This document shows, in pieces, positions 37,962-46,608 of a stretch of DNA of 64,000 nucleotides. Under the pieces are notes generated by a model that saw only the letters and a list, made by a program, of their open reading frames with translations, made no database searches and had not been told where the DNA came from. Origin of the DNA: Fodinibacter sp963800505. Its GTDB lineage: Bacteria > Actinomycetota > Actinomycetes > Actinomycetales > Dermatophilaceae. Location: positions 212,965 through 276,964 of the forward strand of contig CAWDBL010000020.1 in assembly GCA_963800505.1 (NCBI GenBank), written 5' to 3'. Position 1 is the stretch's first letter. Each line of letters opens with the position of its first letter. A program made the translations under genes and the position numbers.

Positions 37962-38175
37962 GTGAGGACGGGCCGAACGGACATCCCCTGATCCTCTGAA
38001 CGGCTACATCGGCCTGCCGCGTCTTCCACCCGAGAGCCGACCCATCGTACGGTGGCGATGCGGGAAGCAGCCTGTGTCTGCAGCACGGAGAGGTCGTGGT
38101 TTGCGTGCTGGCCATCGCAACGTCGTCAGTCTCGCCCAAAGCCTGGCCGCCGTTCTGGACTGCTGCGGTGACTTC

Positions 38176-39237
38176 ATGAACGGAACCGACTCCGCGATCC
38201 TCCCCGAGGGCCTCAGCGTCGTGGTTCCCTGCTACCGATCTCGGGACACCCTGCCTGAGCTGGTCGCGCGCCTGATGGTGACACTGCCTGATACCACCCC
38301 CGCGCACGAAGTCATTCTCGTCATCGACGGGTCGCCGGACGACACGGCCACGATTGCCCGCGAACTGGCGATCAAGTATTCGGCCGACCGGGTGCGAGTG
38401 GTGGAGCTGAGACGGAACTACGGTCAGCACAACGCTCTGCTGGCCGGGGTCTCGCGTGCTCGGTTCGGTGTGACCGTGACGATGGACGACGACCTCCAGC
38501 ACCGACCCGAGGAGATACCCAAGCTGATTGCCCCCTTGGGCGATGCCGCTGTTGACCTGACGTACGGCGTGCCGATGCGTGAGGAGCACGGCGTCCTTCG
38601 GTCCTTTGCTTCGCGGGCGATCAAGTCCGCGCTCGCATTGGCGGGGGTGCCGAACGCGCGTGACGTGAGTGCCTTCCGCGCTTTTCGCACCGACCTCCGG
38701 GACGGTTTCGGCCATGTCACCGACCCGTTCGTGTCCCTCGACGTAGTCCTCTCGTGGGTGACGACGTCCGTGCGCCGCGTGAAGGTAGAGATGGATCAGC
38801 GCGAGTCAGGCCGCTCCAACTACTCGGTGACCCGGTTGATGCTCCATGCCGCGAACATGGCCACCGGATACAGCGTCCTGCCACTACGGCTCGTCACAGT
38901 ACTCGGCTTGGTCGTCTCGGCGTTCGGGCTCCTCGCGCTCGTGACCGTTCTGGTCATGTACTGGACGGGCCGCGTGCAGGTAGCGGGCTTCACGACGACG
39001 GTTGCCATGCTGGGCCTGGTGGCCGGCACGGTCATGCTGTCCCTCGGCATCATCGGTGAGTACCTCGGGCGCCTCCACATTCGCTCTATGCAGCGACCGG
39101 CTTACGTGGTCCGGCCTTCCGATTTCGGCCAGCGCTTGGCCACGGCTGCCTTCCTGCACGAGGGGACCCATCAGGGGACGATCGACGCCTGTGCGCCTCC
39201 TGCTGATTCGAGCCCCAGAAGGAGGCCCGAGCCGTGA
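38176..39237 (+). CDS. GT2 glycosyltransferase, polyprenyl-phosphate type (GtrB/ArnC-like)
   Basis: A 353-residue protein. GT-A domain: LSVVVPCYRSRDTLPELVARL, ILVIDGSPDDT, VVELRRNYGQHNALLAGV and the metal site TMDDDLQHRPEEI. Two membrane helices close the protein (LVTVLGLVVSAFGLLALVT and AMLGLVAGTVMLSLGIIGEYL), as in GtrB, ArnC and DPM1. It would load a sugar onto undecaprenyl phosphate on the cytoplasmic face, to be flipped by GtrA-like proteins. The 3' end overlaps the transaminase gene by 4 bases. The ATG at 38176 is chosen because the frame upstream is of low quality. Confidence 0.88.
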   Translation: MNGTDSAILPEGLSVVVPCYRSRDTLPELVARLMVTLPDTTPAHEVILVIDGSPDDTATIARELAIKYSADRVRVVELRRNYGQHNALLAGVSRARFGVTVTMDDDLQHRPEEIPKLIAPLGDAAVDLTYGVPMREEHGVLRSFASRAIKSALALAGVPNARDVSAFRAFRTDLRDGFGHVTDPFVSLDVVLSWVTTSVRRVKVEMDQRESGRSNYSVTRLMLHAANMATGYSVLPLRLVTVLGLVVSAFGLLALVTVLVMYWTGRVQVAGFTTTVAMLGLVAGTVMLSLGIIGEYLGRLHIRSMQRPAYVVRPSDFGQRLATAAFLHEGTHQGTIDACAPPADSSPRRRPEP

Positions 39238-40403
39238 AACGAGTGCCGACAGCGGCACGCACGCTCACCCCCATCCGGTTCAGCGCGCCGTTCCGGACAG
39301 GTCGGGAGCTGGAGCTCCTCACTGAGGTTCTCGAGTCACCGATCTGGCACGGAGACGGCGCATTCACGCGACGCGCCACCGAATGGGTGTGTTCCTTCAC
39401 CGGGGCAGGGAGCGCGTTGCTCACCACCTCCGGGACACATGCCCTCGAGCTCGCGGCCATCCTGTTGGATCTGCGCGACGGCGACGAGGTCATCTGCCCC
39501 AGCTTCACGTTCACCTCGACCGCCACCGCCATCGCGCTCCGCGGAGCCACGCCGGTCTTTGTCGATATCCGTCCCGACACGCTCAACCTCGACATCGGGG
39601 CCGTCAGCGCCGCCATCACGGACCGGACACGAGCCGTCTTCGTGGTGCACTACGGCGGAGTGGCCGCCGACATCGAAGAACTGGTCGCCCTGACCGCACC
39701 ACTGGGCATCGCGGTGGTCGAGGACAACGCTCATGGCATGGACGCGTACTGGTGCGGTCGCCACCTAGGAACCTTCGGCACGTTCGGCGCGCAGAGCTTT
39801 CACGACACGAAGAACATCACGTCCGGCGAAGGGGGGGCGCTGCTCATCAACGACCCGAGCTTCGTCGAGCGCGCCGAGATCATCCGCGAGAAGGGCACGG
39901 ATCGCGCCAGGTTCCTACGGGGCGACGTGAACAAGTACACCTGGCAGGACATCGGTTCGTCCTACCTGCCCAGTGAGCTGAACGCCGCGCTGCTGGTGGC
40001 TCAGGTCGACGCGTTCGCCGCCATGCAGCGACGTCGGCGCGAGATCTGGTCGTGCTATGCCAAGGACCTCGCTGACTGGTGCGCTCGTCACGGCATCGAG
40101 AGCATGCACGTGCCAGCCAAGAACCGCCACCCGGCCCACATCTTCTACCTCATCATGCCCGGGGCGCATGACCAGGCCGGCTTGATCAAGTTCCTCGGCG
40201 AGCGTGAGATATCTGCGGTGTTCCACTACCAACCTCTCGACAGCTCGCCGGCCGGCCGTCGTCTCGGACGAACTCCTACGCCGTGCCGCGTCACAGCTGA
40301 TCGTGCTGCCCGAATCGTCCGGCTGCCCCTGCACCCTGGCTTGTCACCGGAGGATGTCGAGCGCGTGGTCTCGACCGTGTGCGATTTCCGTCCCGGGCGA
40401 TGA
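39234..40403 (+). CDS. rffA: dTDP-4-amino-4,6-dideoxygalactose transaminase
   Basis: A 389-residue DegT/DnrJ/EryC1 family PLP enzyme of the RffA/WecE subgroup, which converts dTDP-4-keto-6-deoxyglucose to the 4-amino sugar. Signatures: LLTTSGTHALELAAILL, FTFTSTATAIALRGATPVFVDI, VVEDNAHGMDAYW, and the PLP lysine in HDTKNITSGEGGAL (about K193). RffA-specific features are the FHxTKN motif and the R-GDVNKYTWQDIGSS-type stretch. The GTG start overlaps the GT2 stop by 4 bases and its own stop overlaps the next gene by 4, so the three genes form one unit. Confidence 0.9.
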   Translation: MKRVPTAARTLTPIRFSAPFRTGRELELLTEVLESPIWHGDGAFTRRATEWVCSFTGAGSALLTTSGTHALELAAILLDLRDGDEVICPSFTFTSTATAIALRGATPVFVDIRPDTLNLDIGAVSAAITDRTRAVFVVHYGGVAADIEELVALTAPLGIAVVEDNAHGMDAYWCGRHLGTFGTFGAQSFHDTKNITSGEGGALLINDPSFVERAEIIREKGTDRARFLRGDVNKYTWQDIGSSYLPSELNAALLVAQVDAFAAMQRRRREIWSCYAKDLADWCARHGIESMHVPAKNRHPAHIFYLIMPGAHDQAGLIKFLGEREISAVFHYQPLDSSPAGRRLGRTPTPCRVTADRAARIVRLPLHPGLSPEDVERVVSTVCDFRPGR

Positions 40404-41179
40404 GCTGGGACGACCTACGGGGCGTGGGGGTGGCTGCGGCTGCGAGCCCGTACGACACAGCCCGGTTCGGGATCCGGACGGCTCGCGTGGTCGTGCGTGA
40501 CGGTGAGCGCGACGTCACGGGAGCTGCCACTGAGATCGCATCGCATCTGTCCCGGCTCGATCCTGAGGTTGCCATTGTCAGGTGGCCGGCACCGATGGTC
40601 GGGCTCGGACAGGCACTGGCAGCCAATGGCTGGAGGGTCCACCCTGCGGACACGCTTCTCTACTGGTCCACGCCCGTCCGCGAAGGGCTGGCGCGTGCAG
40701 GAGAGCTGACCTCAGTGGCTGACGAGCCGGGCCTTGCGATCAAGCTTCCCGGGCTGGTGAGAGATGTCTTCGCGAACTACCCGAACCACTACCTCGCGAG
40801 CTCTCAGTTCAAAGCCCGCGACGTGCTTGATGGCTACGTCGAGTGGGCCACCAGGGCGGCAGAGGAGTCACCGGCTCTTTGCTTCCTGCTTGTCAGCGGA
40901 GGTGATGTGGTGTCGTTTGCAGCAACGAGGCTCTTAATGGACGGGAGCCTCGAGGTCGAGCTCGCGGGTACGGTTGCTCACCAACGGAACTCAGGACACT
41001 ACCGAGCGTTGATGTACGGGTTGCTGGGCGAGGCAGCTGCTGTAGGCGCTCCGCACCTTCTCATCTCGACGCAAGCGGGAAACACCGCTGTCCAGTCCGC
41101 TTGGGCCTCACAGGGCTTGCGTCCGCTCTCGGCGTTCACGACCGTGCACCTCTGGCCGACCCCCGCCCTCGGTCGTTGA
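40400..41179 (+). CDS. GNAT acetyltransferase, WecD/RffC-like
   Basis: A 259-residue protein. The C-terminal half is GNAT-like: VAHQRNSGHYRALMYGLLGEAAA is motif A with the acetyl-CoA loop, followed by NTAVQSAWASQGLRPL (motif B). In WecD/RffC this enzyme N-acetylates the 4-amino sugar made by RffA, giving dTDP-Fuc4NAc. The gene is directly coupled to rffA (ATGA overlap), which supports the assignment. The N-terminal half (about 100 residues) has no clear match and may bind the nucleotide sugar, as in WecD. Confidence 0.82.
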   Translation: MSWDDLRGVGVAAAASPYDTARFGIRTARVVVRDGERDVTGAATEIASHLSRLDPEVAIVRWPAPMVGLGQALAANGWRVHPADTLLYWSTPVREGLARAGELTSVADEPGLAIKLPGLVRDVFANYPNHYLASSQFKARDVLDGYVEWATRAAEESPALCFLLVSGGDVVSFAATRLLMDGSLEVELAGTVAHQRNSGHYRALMYGLLGEAAAVGAPHLLISTQAGNTAVQSAWASQGLRPLSAFTTVHLWPTPALGR

Positions 41180-41265
41180 GCACCCTGGTGCCGGTGACTC
41201 GGACGTTTCTCCAGGTGCTTTGTTGCGGCCCGACCCCGCGGTGACCCTCACGGCCGCCTGCGGCG

Positions 41266-43507
41266 TCACGGAACCACGGTGCCCGTCTCCACCTGTTCCT
41301 GCATCGACGCCACCCGGGCGTCGGCGGTCGTCGTCGCCCTGAGGTCGCTGACCCGGGCCGACACCACGGTCGGGGGATTCGGTGCGTCTGACCGGGTCCC
41401 CACTGATCTTCATCTGCAGTCTGGTGGTGCCTTCGGGTGCGGTCAGCAGAAAGGTCACCGGCGTGCTGGTGCCGGCTCGCAGGTCCTTCCGAGCCACCTC
41501 CTTGCCCTGCTCGTCGACGAGGGTCAGGACCCGGTCGACGTCCCCCTCGGGGGCGACCGCCATCGTCACCGTCACCGGCACCGCGTCGTGCCCGAGGTTG
41601 GCCAGCCGGAGCGTGACGTCCGGGCCGATCCACTGCCCGATCGCGTCCTGCGGCCCGTCGCGCTCGATCCCATAGGCGTCGAGGGCCACGATGACGGGCT
41701 CGAGCAGCTGGCTGCGGGCGGCTTGGTCGGCCGTGCCGGCCGGCAGCTTGTAGGCGGTGAAGACGCCATCGGCGCTCTTCGCCACCGGGGCGCCGAGCGC
41801 GGTTTGGAGGGCGGCACGTGGGTCGGTCGAGGGGGTGTAGCCCTGCGCGTCCACCTCGACCGCACAGAACCCCGTGGCGGCGAGCTGCTCGGCGAGCCGT
41901 GCCAGCGTCCGTGACGTCGACCCCGAGCTGCCAGTCGGCCGAGGCGGTGCCGCGCATCGCACCCGAGCTGAACCTGAGGTCGTCCGAGGCGAGGTAGGGG
42001 AGCAGCTGGTCGTAGCCGTTCATCTGCGGGGTACCCGCCGACTCGGGGAACTGGACCACCGGCAGCTGGAAGACCGGGCAGCCGGGCCGAGTCGCTGCCT
42101 GCAGGTCCCTCGTGTAGGCGGTCAGGTCGGCGAACTGGCGGGCGACGGCCGCGTGGTCGGGAGCCCGGCCGGGGTTGGTCTGGTCGAGCACGCCGACAAC
42201 GGTGATCGCGATCGCGACGAGCGCCACCGTCATCCGTCCTCGCCGCGCCTCGACGCGGGTCAGCCACCACCCGACTGCCAGCAGGCCGAACAGCAGGATG
42301 TACAGGGAGATACGAGACCAGGTGCGAACCTGCGGCGTGAAGAACAGCGCGACGAACGATGCCGCACCACCGACGGTGTAGAAGGCGGCGGCCACCAGTG
42401 ACAGCGCGGACCACCGGCGCAGGTCGGCATCGGGCGGCGTGTCGGTGACGAGCGAGCGCAGCGCGACCACCAGCGAGGCCGAGCCAGCCGGCCAGGGCCA
42501 CGACCCCCAGCGCCGAGGTCTCGACGGTCGCGTGCGTCACCGCGTTGTAGGCGAAGGTCAGGTGGGCGAGCGGGTCGAGCCGATGGCCCGGCCCAGGGAA
42601 GCGCGAGGTCCATGAACTTGCCTGCGAAGATCTCGGACTCGGCGAACGACCTCGCGGTCGGCAGCTGACCCGTCACGACCTCACCCCGGGCGCCCAGCCG
42701 GGCCGTCAGCAGGGGCACGAGGAGCACCGCGCCGAGGTAGGCGATCGACAGCAGGCCCGGCGCCCAACCCCGCGCGGTCCCCGCCCGCCACCGGGCCGCG
42801 ACCGTGGCCACGAGCAGGAGGACGAGGGTGAAGGCGACGTAGTAGACCCCGCTCAGCCCGACGGCGGTGAGGGCGCCCAGCGTGAGCCAGGTCCGGACCC
42901 CGAGCCACCTGCCCAGCCGCCCCGAACCGGGACGCGCTGAGCTGAGCGGACGCCCGCGCATGACCTCGAGGACGACCCACATCCCCAGCGGCACGGTCCA
43001 GTAGGCGGCCAGCCACAGGTGGCCGAAGCGCTCCTGGTGGCCGGGGACGTTGGCGAACAGGACGCCCGCGACGAAGCCTGCCCATGGGCTCAGTCCCTGG
43101 CTGCGCGCCAGGGCATACATCGACATCGCGGCGAGCGGGAAGCAGAGCACGAAGTAGACGACCCCGGGGGTGAACGGGCTTGCGGCGAAGAGTCCGAGCA
43201 CCTTGACGAGCAGCACGTGGACGACGTTGAGCTCGGGGAACATCGCGCCGTTCTGGGAGAAGGGGTAGCCCAGGTCGGGGTTGTTCCAGTACCACCCCTG
43301 GTCGGCGATGTCCCGCAGCTGCATCCCGACGAAGGTGCTGTCGCCGGACATCATCAACGGCGTGCCGACCGTCCAGTCCCAGAGCCGCAGCGACCAGATG
43401 GCCACGCCCAGAGACACCAGCGCCGCGCCGAGGGCAGCGAGGACGTCGGCACGCCGGAACCCCCTGCCGCTCCCGTCGCCCTCGTCGTCGTCCGAGCTGG
43501 GCGTCAC
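41266..43507 (-). pseudogene. Large polytopic membrane protein, frame broken about four times
   Basis: Reads as one gene of about 745 residues across frames. Start GTG 43507 (TPSSDDDEGDGS), then helices with LRDIADQGWYWNNPDLGYPFSQNGAMFPE (a GT-C-like first loop), MYALARSQGLSPWAGFVAG and PGHQERFGHLWLAAYWTVPLG. Later pieces: HATVETSALGVVALAGWLGL, VRTWSRISLYILLFGLLAV, and an outside domain with CPVFQLPVVQFPESAGTPQ and the ending MQEQVETGTVVP before the stop at 41266. Shifts are needed near 42590, 42480, 41935 and 41390. It looks like a YfhO/GT-C-type sugar transferase, but the family is uncertain. Either error-prone sequence or decay explains the breaks. Confidence 0.68.
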
Positions 43508-43511
43508 CCTC

Positions 43512-43562
43512 GCATTATGGTCGAGCCCTGCACGTCGCCGAGCGGGCCTTGGGAAAATGCGG
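43512..43562 (-). promoter_or_regulatory. Leaderless promoter block upstream of the 43.5-kb membrane gene
   Basis: On the minus strand the order is TTTCCCAAGGCCCGCTCGG, a spacer, then GACCATAATGCGAGG just before the GTG start. CATAAT is a good -10 candidate 6-8 bases before the codon, so transcription would begin at or near GTG with no leader. The same block recurs at 45171-45222. Confidence 0.55.
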
Positions 43563-43645
43563 CGCGATGCGGCTCATGGAGTGGCTGCCCCGCCTTCCTG
43601 CTCAGAGGTCTTCGTGGCCGGGCGGTCTGCAGCCCGTGCCCCGGT

Positions 43646-45166
43646 TCACCGCCCGCTCTTGGGAGATGACAGGTCGTACAGCGACAGCTCGCCGTTGGTC
43701 TCGACCCGTTCATACCGCTGGTCGAGCAGAGCGGATGCCGCGCCGCCGGTGCGCACGACGGCGTGCCGGCATCCGGTCGCCTGTCGGAGCAGCTCGTCCG
43801 AGCCGGCAACGCCGTCGGTGAAGCTCAGGGCGAGCTGAAGCTGGGCCGGGCTGTAGAGCTCGGTGCGACCGTCCACGCTCGGGACCAGGCCGGGATGGCG
43901 CCACAACAGCCACGAGCCCGTCTCGTACTCGACGCATACAACAGAACCCGTTGCGACAGAACCCAGTTGGCGAAATGCTGTCGCGGGGTAACCGGCCAGA
44001 GGGGATGGCAGCGACCAGATCACCACACCGGCGGCCGCGACGCCCACCATCGCGGCCACGCCTGACCACGCCAGCTCCCGGCCGGACCACGCCTCGCGGG
44101 CGCGTGGCAGCAGCCGCTGCAGCGGGGCGGCCGCGACGACGACCAGGATGATGCCGGCGATGCCGACGGTTCGTCGTGCGGACAGCCCCAGGACCACAGC
44201 AAGCAGAGTCAGCAGGAGGTGCGACGTCGGGGGCATCTGTCGCCCGACGAACCACCCGAGTGCAACGAGCACAAGGAGAACCACCAGCGCGATGAACGGC
44301 AGGCTCGACCACGGGGGCGGTTGCCACTCCTGGATGTACGCGGCGACGTTGCGCACCTGCAGCGGCGCCAGGAGCAGCTGCGGACCCACCGGCGTCAGGA
44401 GCCCGACCACGAAGCAGGAGAAGACGATGGCAGCGGCAGGCCACAGCCTGCGCACCGAACGCCGGTCGACGGCCCACCCCACCAAGACCGCTGCGCCGAT
44501 CACCGGTGAGAGCAGCCAGAGCCCGTGGCAACAGGCCCACAGCCAGGTGACTGGCACCACCCACCACAGCCGCCGCTGCTGCGGCTCGGCGTGGGAGGTC
44601 AGCCACAGCCCCAACACCCCCGCCGTGCCCGCGAAGGACAGCACCTGTGGGCGCAGCGAGATGCTGCCGCTCATGGTCAGGAAGGCCAGGGCCAGCAGCA
44701 CCGAAGACAGGAGAACGCCCGAGAACTGGCGAAGGACGAGGTAGAGGACCCAGATCGCCGCAGCCGCCATCACCGGAAGCGCCAGGGCCAGGGCACCCAG
44801 CCCGACCTGGTCCTGCAGCGTGGCGAAGACGGCCTCGGGAAGCCACTGGTGCCGAATCCACGGGCCGCCGGTGAAGGGGGAGAGCGGGTCCGGCCCGACG
44901 AAGGTCCAGTCGGTCAGCGTCTGGCGTCCCGCGGCGACGTGCCAGAAGGTGTCGGCGTCTCGCACCGGAGCGGCGGTTCGGGCGACGAGGAAGACCAGTG
45001 TGAGGACTGCCAGGACGCGCGACAGGGTCGCGGTGCCCGGCTTCACGTCGACGCCGCAGGACGAGCCGAACGGCGCGAAAGCCACCCTGGCCATCCACCC
45101 AAGGCGGTCCTTGCGTTGCCTCCGGTGGCTCCTCCCGCTGGCTTTCACGTCCGAGACTCGGCTCAC
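43646..45166 (-). CDS. Polytopic membrane protein, GT-C-like (trio member 1)
   Basis: About 506 residues with ten to twelve helices. The N-terminal first loop reads DADTFWHVAAGRQTL, followed by WIRHQWLPEAVFATLQDQVG; the DxDxxWH motif and HQWLxE are shared by related actinobacterial membrane proteins of GT-C appearance. The C-terminal part (about residues 380-505) is soluble and extracytoplasmic with VVCVEYETGSWLLWRHPGL and a terminal ELSLYDLSS. GTG 45166 is preferred because it lies 8 bases after a CATAAT box; an ATG 24 codons later also fits. It is divergent from the 45228 gene with 61 bases shared. Confidence 0.7.
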   Translation of the reverse strand: MSRVSDVKASGRSHRRQRKDRLGWMARVAFAPFGSSCGVDVKPGTATLSRVLAVLTLVFLVARTAAPVRDADTFWHVAAGRQTLTDWTFVGPDPLSPFTGGPWIRHQWLPEAVFATLQDQVGLGALALALPVMAAAAIWVLYLVLRQFSGVLLSSVLLALAFLTMSGSISLRPQVLSFAGTAGVLGLWLTSHAEPQQRRLWWVVPVTWLWACCHGLWLLSPVIGAAVLVGWAVDRRSVRRLWPAAAIVFSCFVVGLLTPVGPQLLLAPLQVRNVAAYIQEWQPPPWSSLPFIALVVLLVLVALGWFVGRQMPPTSHLLLTLLAVVLGLSARRTVGIAGIILVVVAAAPLQRLLPRAREAWSGRELAWSGVAAMVGVAAAGVVIWSLPSPLAGYPATAFRQLGSVATGSVVCVEYETGSWLLWRHPGLVPSVDGRTELYSPAQLQLALSFTDGVAGSDELLRQATGCRHAVVRTGGAASALLDQRYERVETNGELSLYDLSSPKSGR

Positions 45167-45170
45167 GCGT

Positions 45171-45222
45171 GCATTATGGTCCCGCCTCCGTTCGCCCGAG
45201 CCGGCTTGGCGAAAGCGATGCG
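45171..45222 (-). promoter_or_regulatory. Leaderless promoter block upstream of trio member 1
   Basis: Minus strand: TTTCGCCAAGCCGGCTCGGG, spacer, GGACCATAATGCACGC, then the GTG start at 45166. It aligns over about 45 bases with the block at 43512-43562. The same bases are also the upstream region of the divergent gene at 45228. Confidence 0.55.
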
Positions 45223-45227
45223 AGGCA

Positions 45228-46607
45228 GTGAGGAAGGCATGGCCGGCGACACGTCGGTTCCCGCTCCCCGAGCTGTCGGTGGCACTCTGGACCGCGCTGC
45301 TCGCCGGTCTGCTCGTCCTCGGCTCGGACCTGCTCTGGGCCGTGGCGATGGGCGACGTCATCCGCGACACCGGCACGGTTCCGCACGGCATCCCCTTCGC
45401 GTCCGCGCCGCAGGCGAACTGGCACAACCCGGTTGCGCTGGCCCAGGTGCTGCTCTCCGTGGTGCACTCAGCGGGCCCGTCCGCGCTGGCCGCCCTGCAC
45501 CTCGTCGTGGTCGCCGCGACCCTGTCGGTCGTCGTCGCCGAGTCGCGCCGGCTCGGTGGCGGGGACGTGCGCACCACGGCCGTCGTGGCGCTGGTCGTCG
45601 TCGGGTGCGCCGCGGCCTTCGGGGTCGTGCGCTTCCCGGACCTGTCGCTGTTGCCGTTCGTCCTCACCGGAGCGCTGCTGCGCCGCCAGGATGCCGAGCC
45701 CTCTCACGCCATCTGGTGGCTGGTGCCGCTCTTCGCGCTCTGGGGCAACCTGCATGGTGGAGTGCTCGTCGGGGTCGCCGTGCTCGCGGTCTTCCTCGTC
45801 GCCTCCCGGGGCGCAGGCACGCCGGCGCGGCGGGCCTTCGTGGGCGCAGCCGCGGTGCTGTCCCTGCTCGCCACCTCGGCCGGTCTCGGCACCCCGGCCT
45901 ACTACTTGGGGGTGCTCACCAACGAGGCCGCGGCGCGGAGGAGCGACCTGTGGGCCGCTCCGGACCTCGGCAACCCCCTGGACCTCGCCATGCTCGCCGC
46001 GGCCGCGGTGCTGCTGGGGATGTGCGTGCGACGCGGGTTGCCGCCGTGGGAGTGGCTGGCCACCGCTGGGCTCGTCGTCGCGACGCTCATGACGGCTCGA
46101 AACGGCGTCTGGCTCATCCTCTTCGTCGCCCCCGCGGCTGCCGGCCTGCGAAGAGCCGACGCCGGCACCCCCGCCGTCGCCGCGCCGCCGGTGCCGCGGC
46201 AGCGCTGGTGGTGGCCGGTCGTCGGGGCGGCCGTAGCCATGTCGCTCCTCGCCTGCTTCTGGCAGTTGGATCGCAGGCCCGAGCAGGTCGGACCGCCGGG
46301 GGCTTCCGCGGTGGCGACGGTGCGGGCGGTCGCCGACGGTCGGCCGGTGCTGGCGGACGAGCCGCTGGCCGAGACCCTGGCCCAGGCCGGCCTGACGGTG
46401 TGGGCCGCGAACCCGATCGATGCGTTCCCTCGCGGCATCCAGGGCCAGTTCCTCGACTTTCTGGCTGACGGGCGGGTCCCGCCGGCGGCCTCGGACGTCG
46501 ACGTCGCCGTGGTGCGCGACGATTCGCTACCCGCTCTGCTGGCGGAAGGGGGTTGGCTCGAGACCGCTCGTACCGGAGGCTACGTCGTCGTGACCCGTCA
46601 AGGGTGA
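45228..46607 (+). CDS. Polytopic membrane protein, GT-C-like (trio member 2)
   Basis: About 459 residues, many helices, start GTG 45228 (VRKAWPATRR then a first helix ELSVALWTALLAGLLVLG). The first loop has SDLLWAVAMGDVIRDTGTVP and HNPVALAQVLLSVVHSAG, matching the layout of trio members 1 and 3 (DxDxW...G...P...W...E). The C-terminal soluble part (about 380-459) includes AVADGRPVLADEPLAETLAQ and ends TGGYVVVTRQG. It converges with member 3, with one base between the stops. Confidence 0.68.
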   Translation: MRKAWPATRRFPLPELSVALWTALLAGLLVLGSDLLWAVAMGDVIRDTGTVPHGIPFASAPQANWHNPVALAQVLLSVVHSAGPSALAALHLVVVAATLSVVVAESRRLGGGDVRTTAVVALVVVGCAAAFGVVRFPDLSLLPFVLTGALLRRQDAEPSHAIWWLVPLFALWGNLHGGVLVGVAVLAVFLVASRGAGTPARRAFVGAAAVLSLLATSAGLGTPAYYLGVLTNEAAARRSDLWAAPDLGNPLDLAMLAAAAVLLGMCVRRGLPPWEWLATAGLVVATLMTARNGVWLILFVAPAAAGLRRADAGTPAVAAPPVPRQRWWWPVVGAAVAMSLLACFWQLDRRPEQVGPPGASAVATVRAVADGRPVLADEPLAETLAQAGLTVWAANPIDAFPRGIQGQFLDFLADGRVPPAASDVDVAVVRDDSLPALLAEGGWLETARTGGYVVVTRQG

Positions 46608-46608
46608 G

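Noticed and set aside
44525..46468. A 647-residue open frame over the membrane trio
   Set aside because: Its composition is Arg/Gly-rich and it is a shadow of the real genes on both strands.
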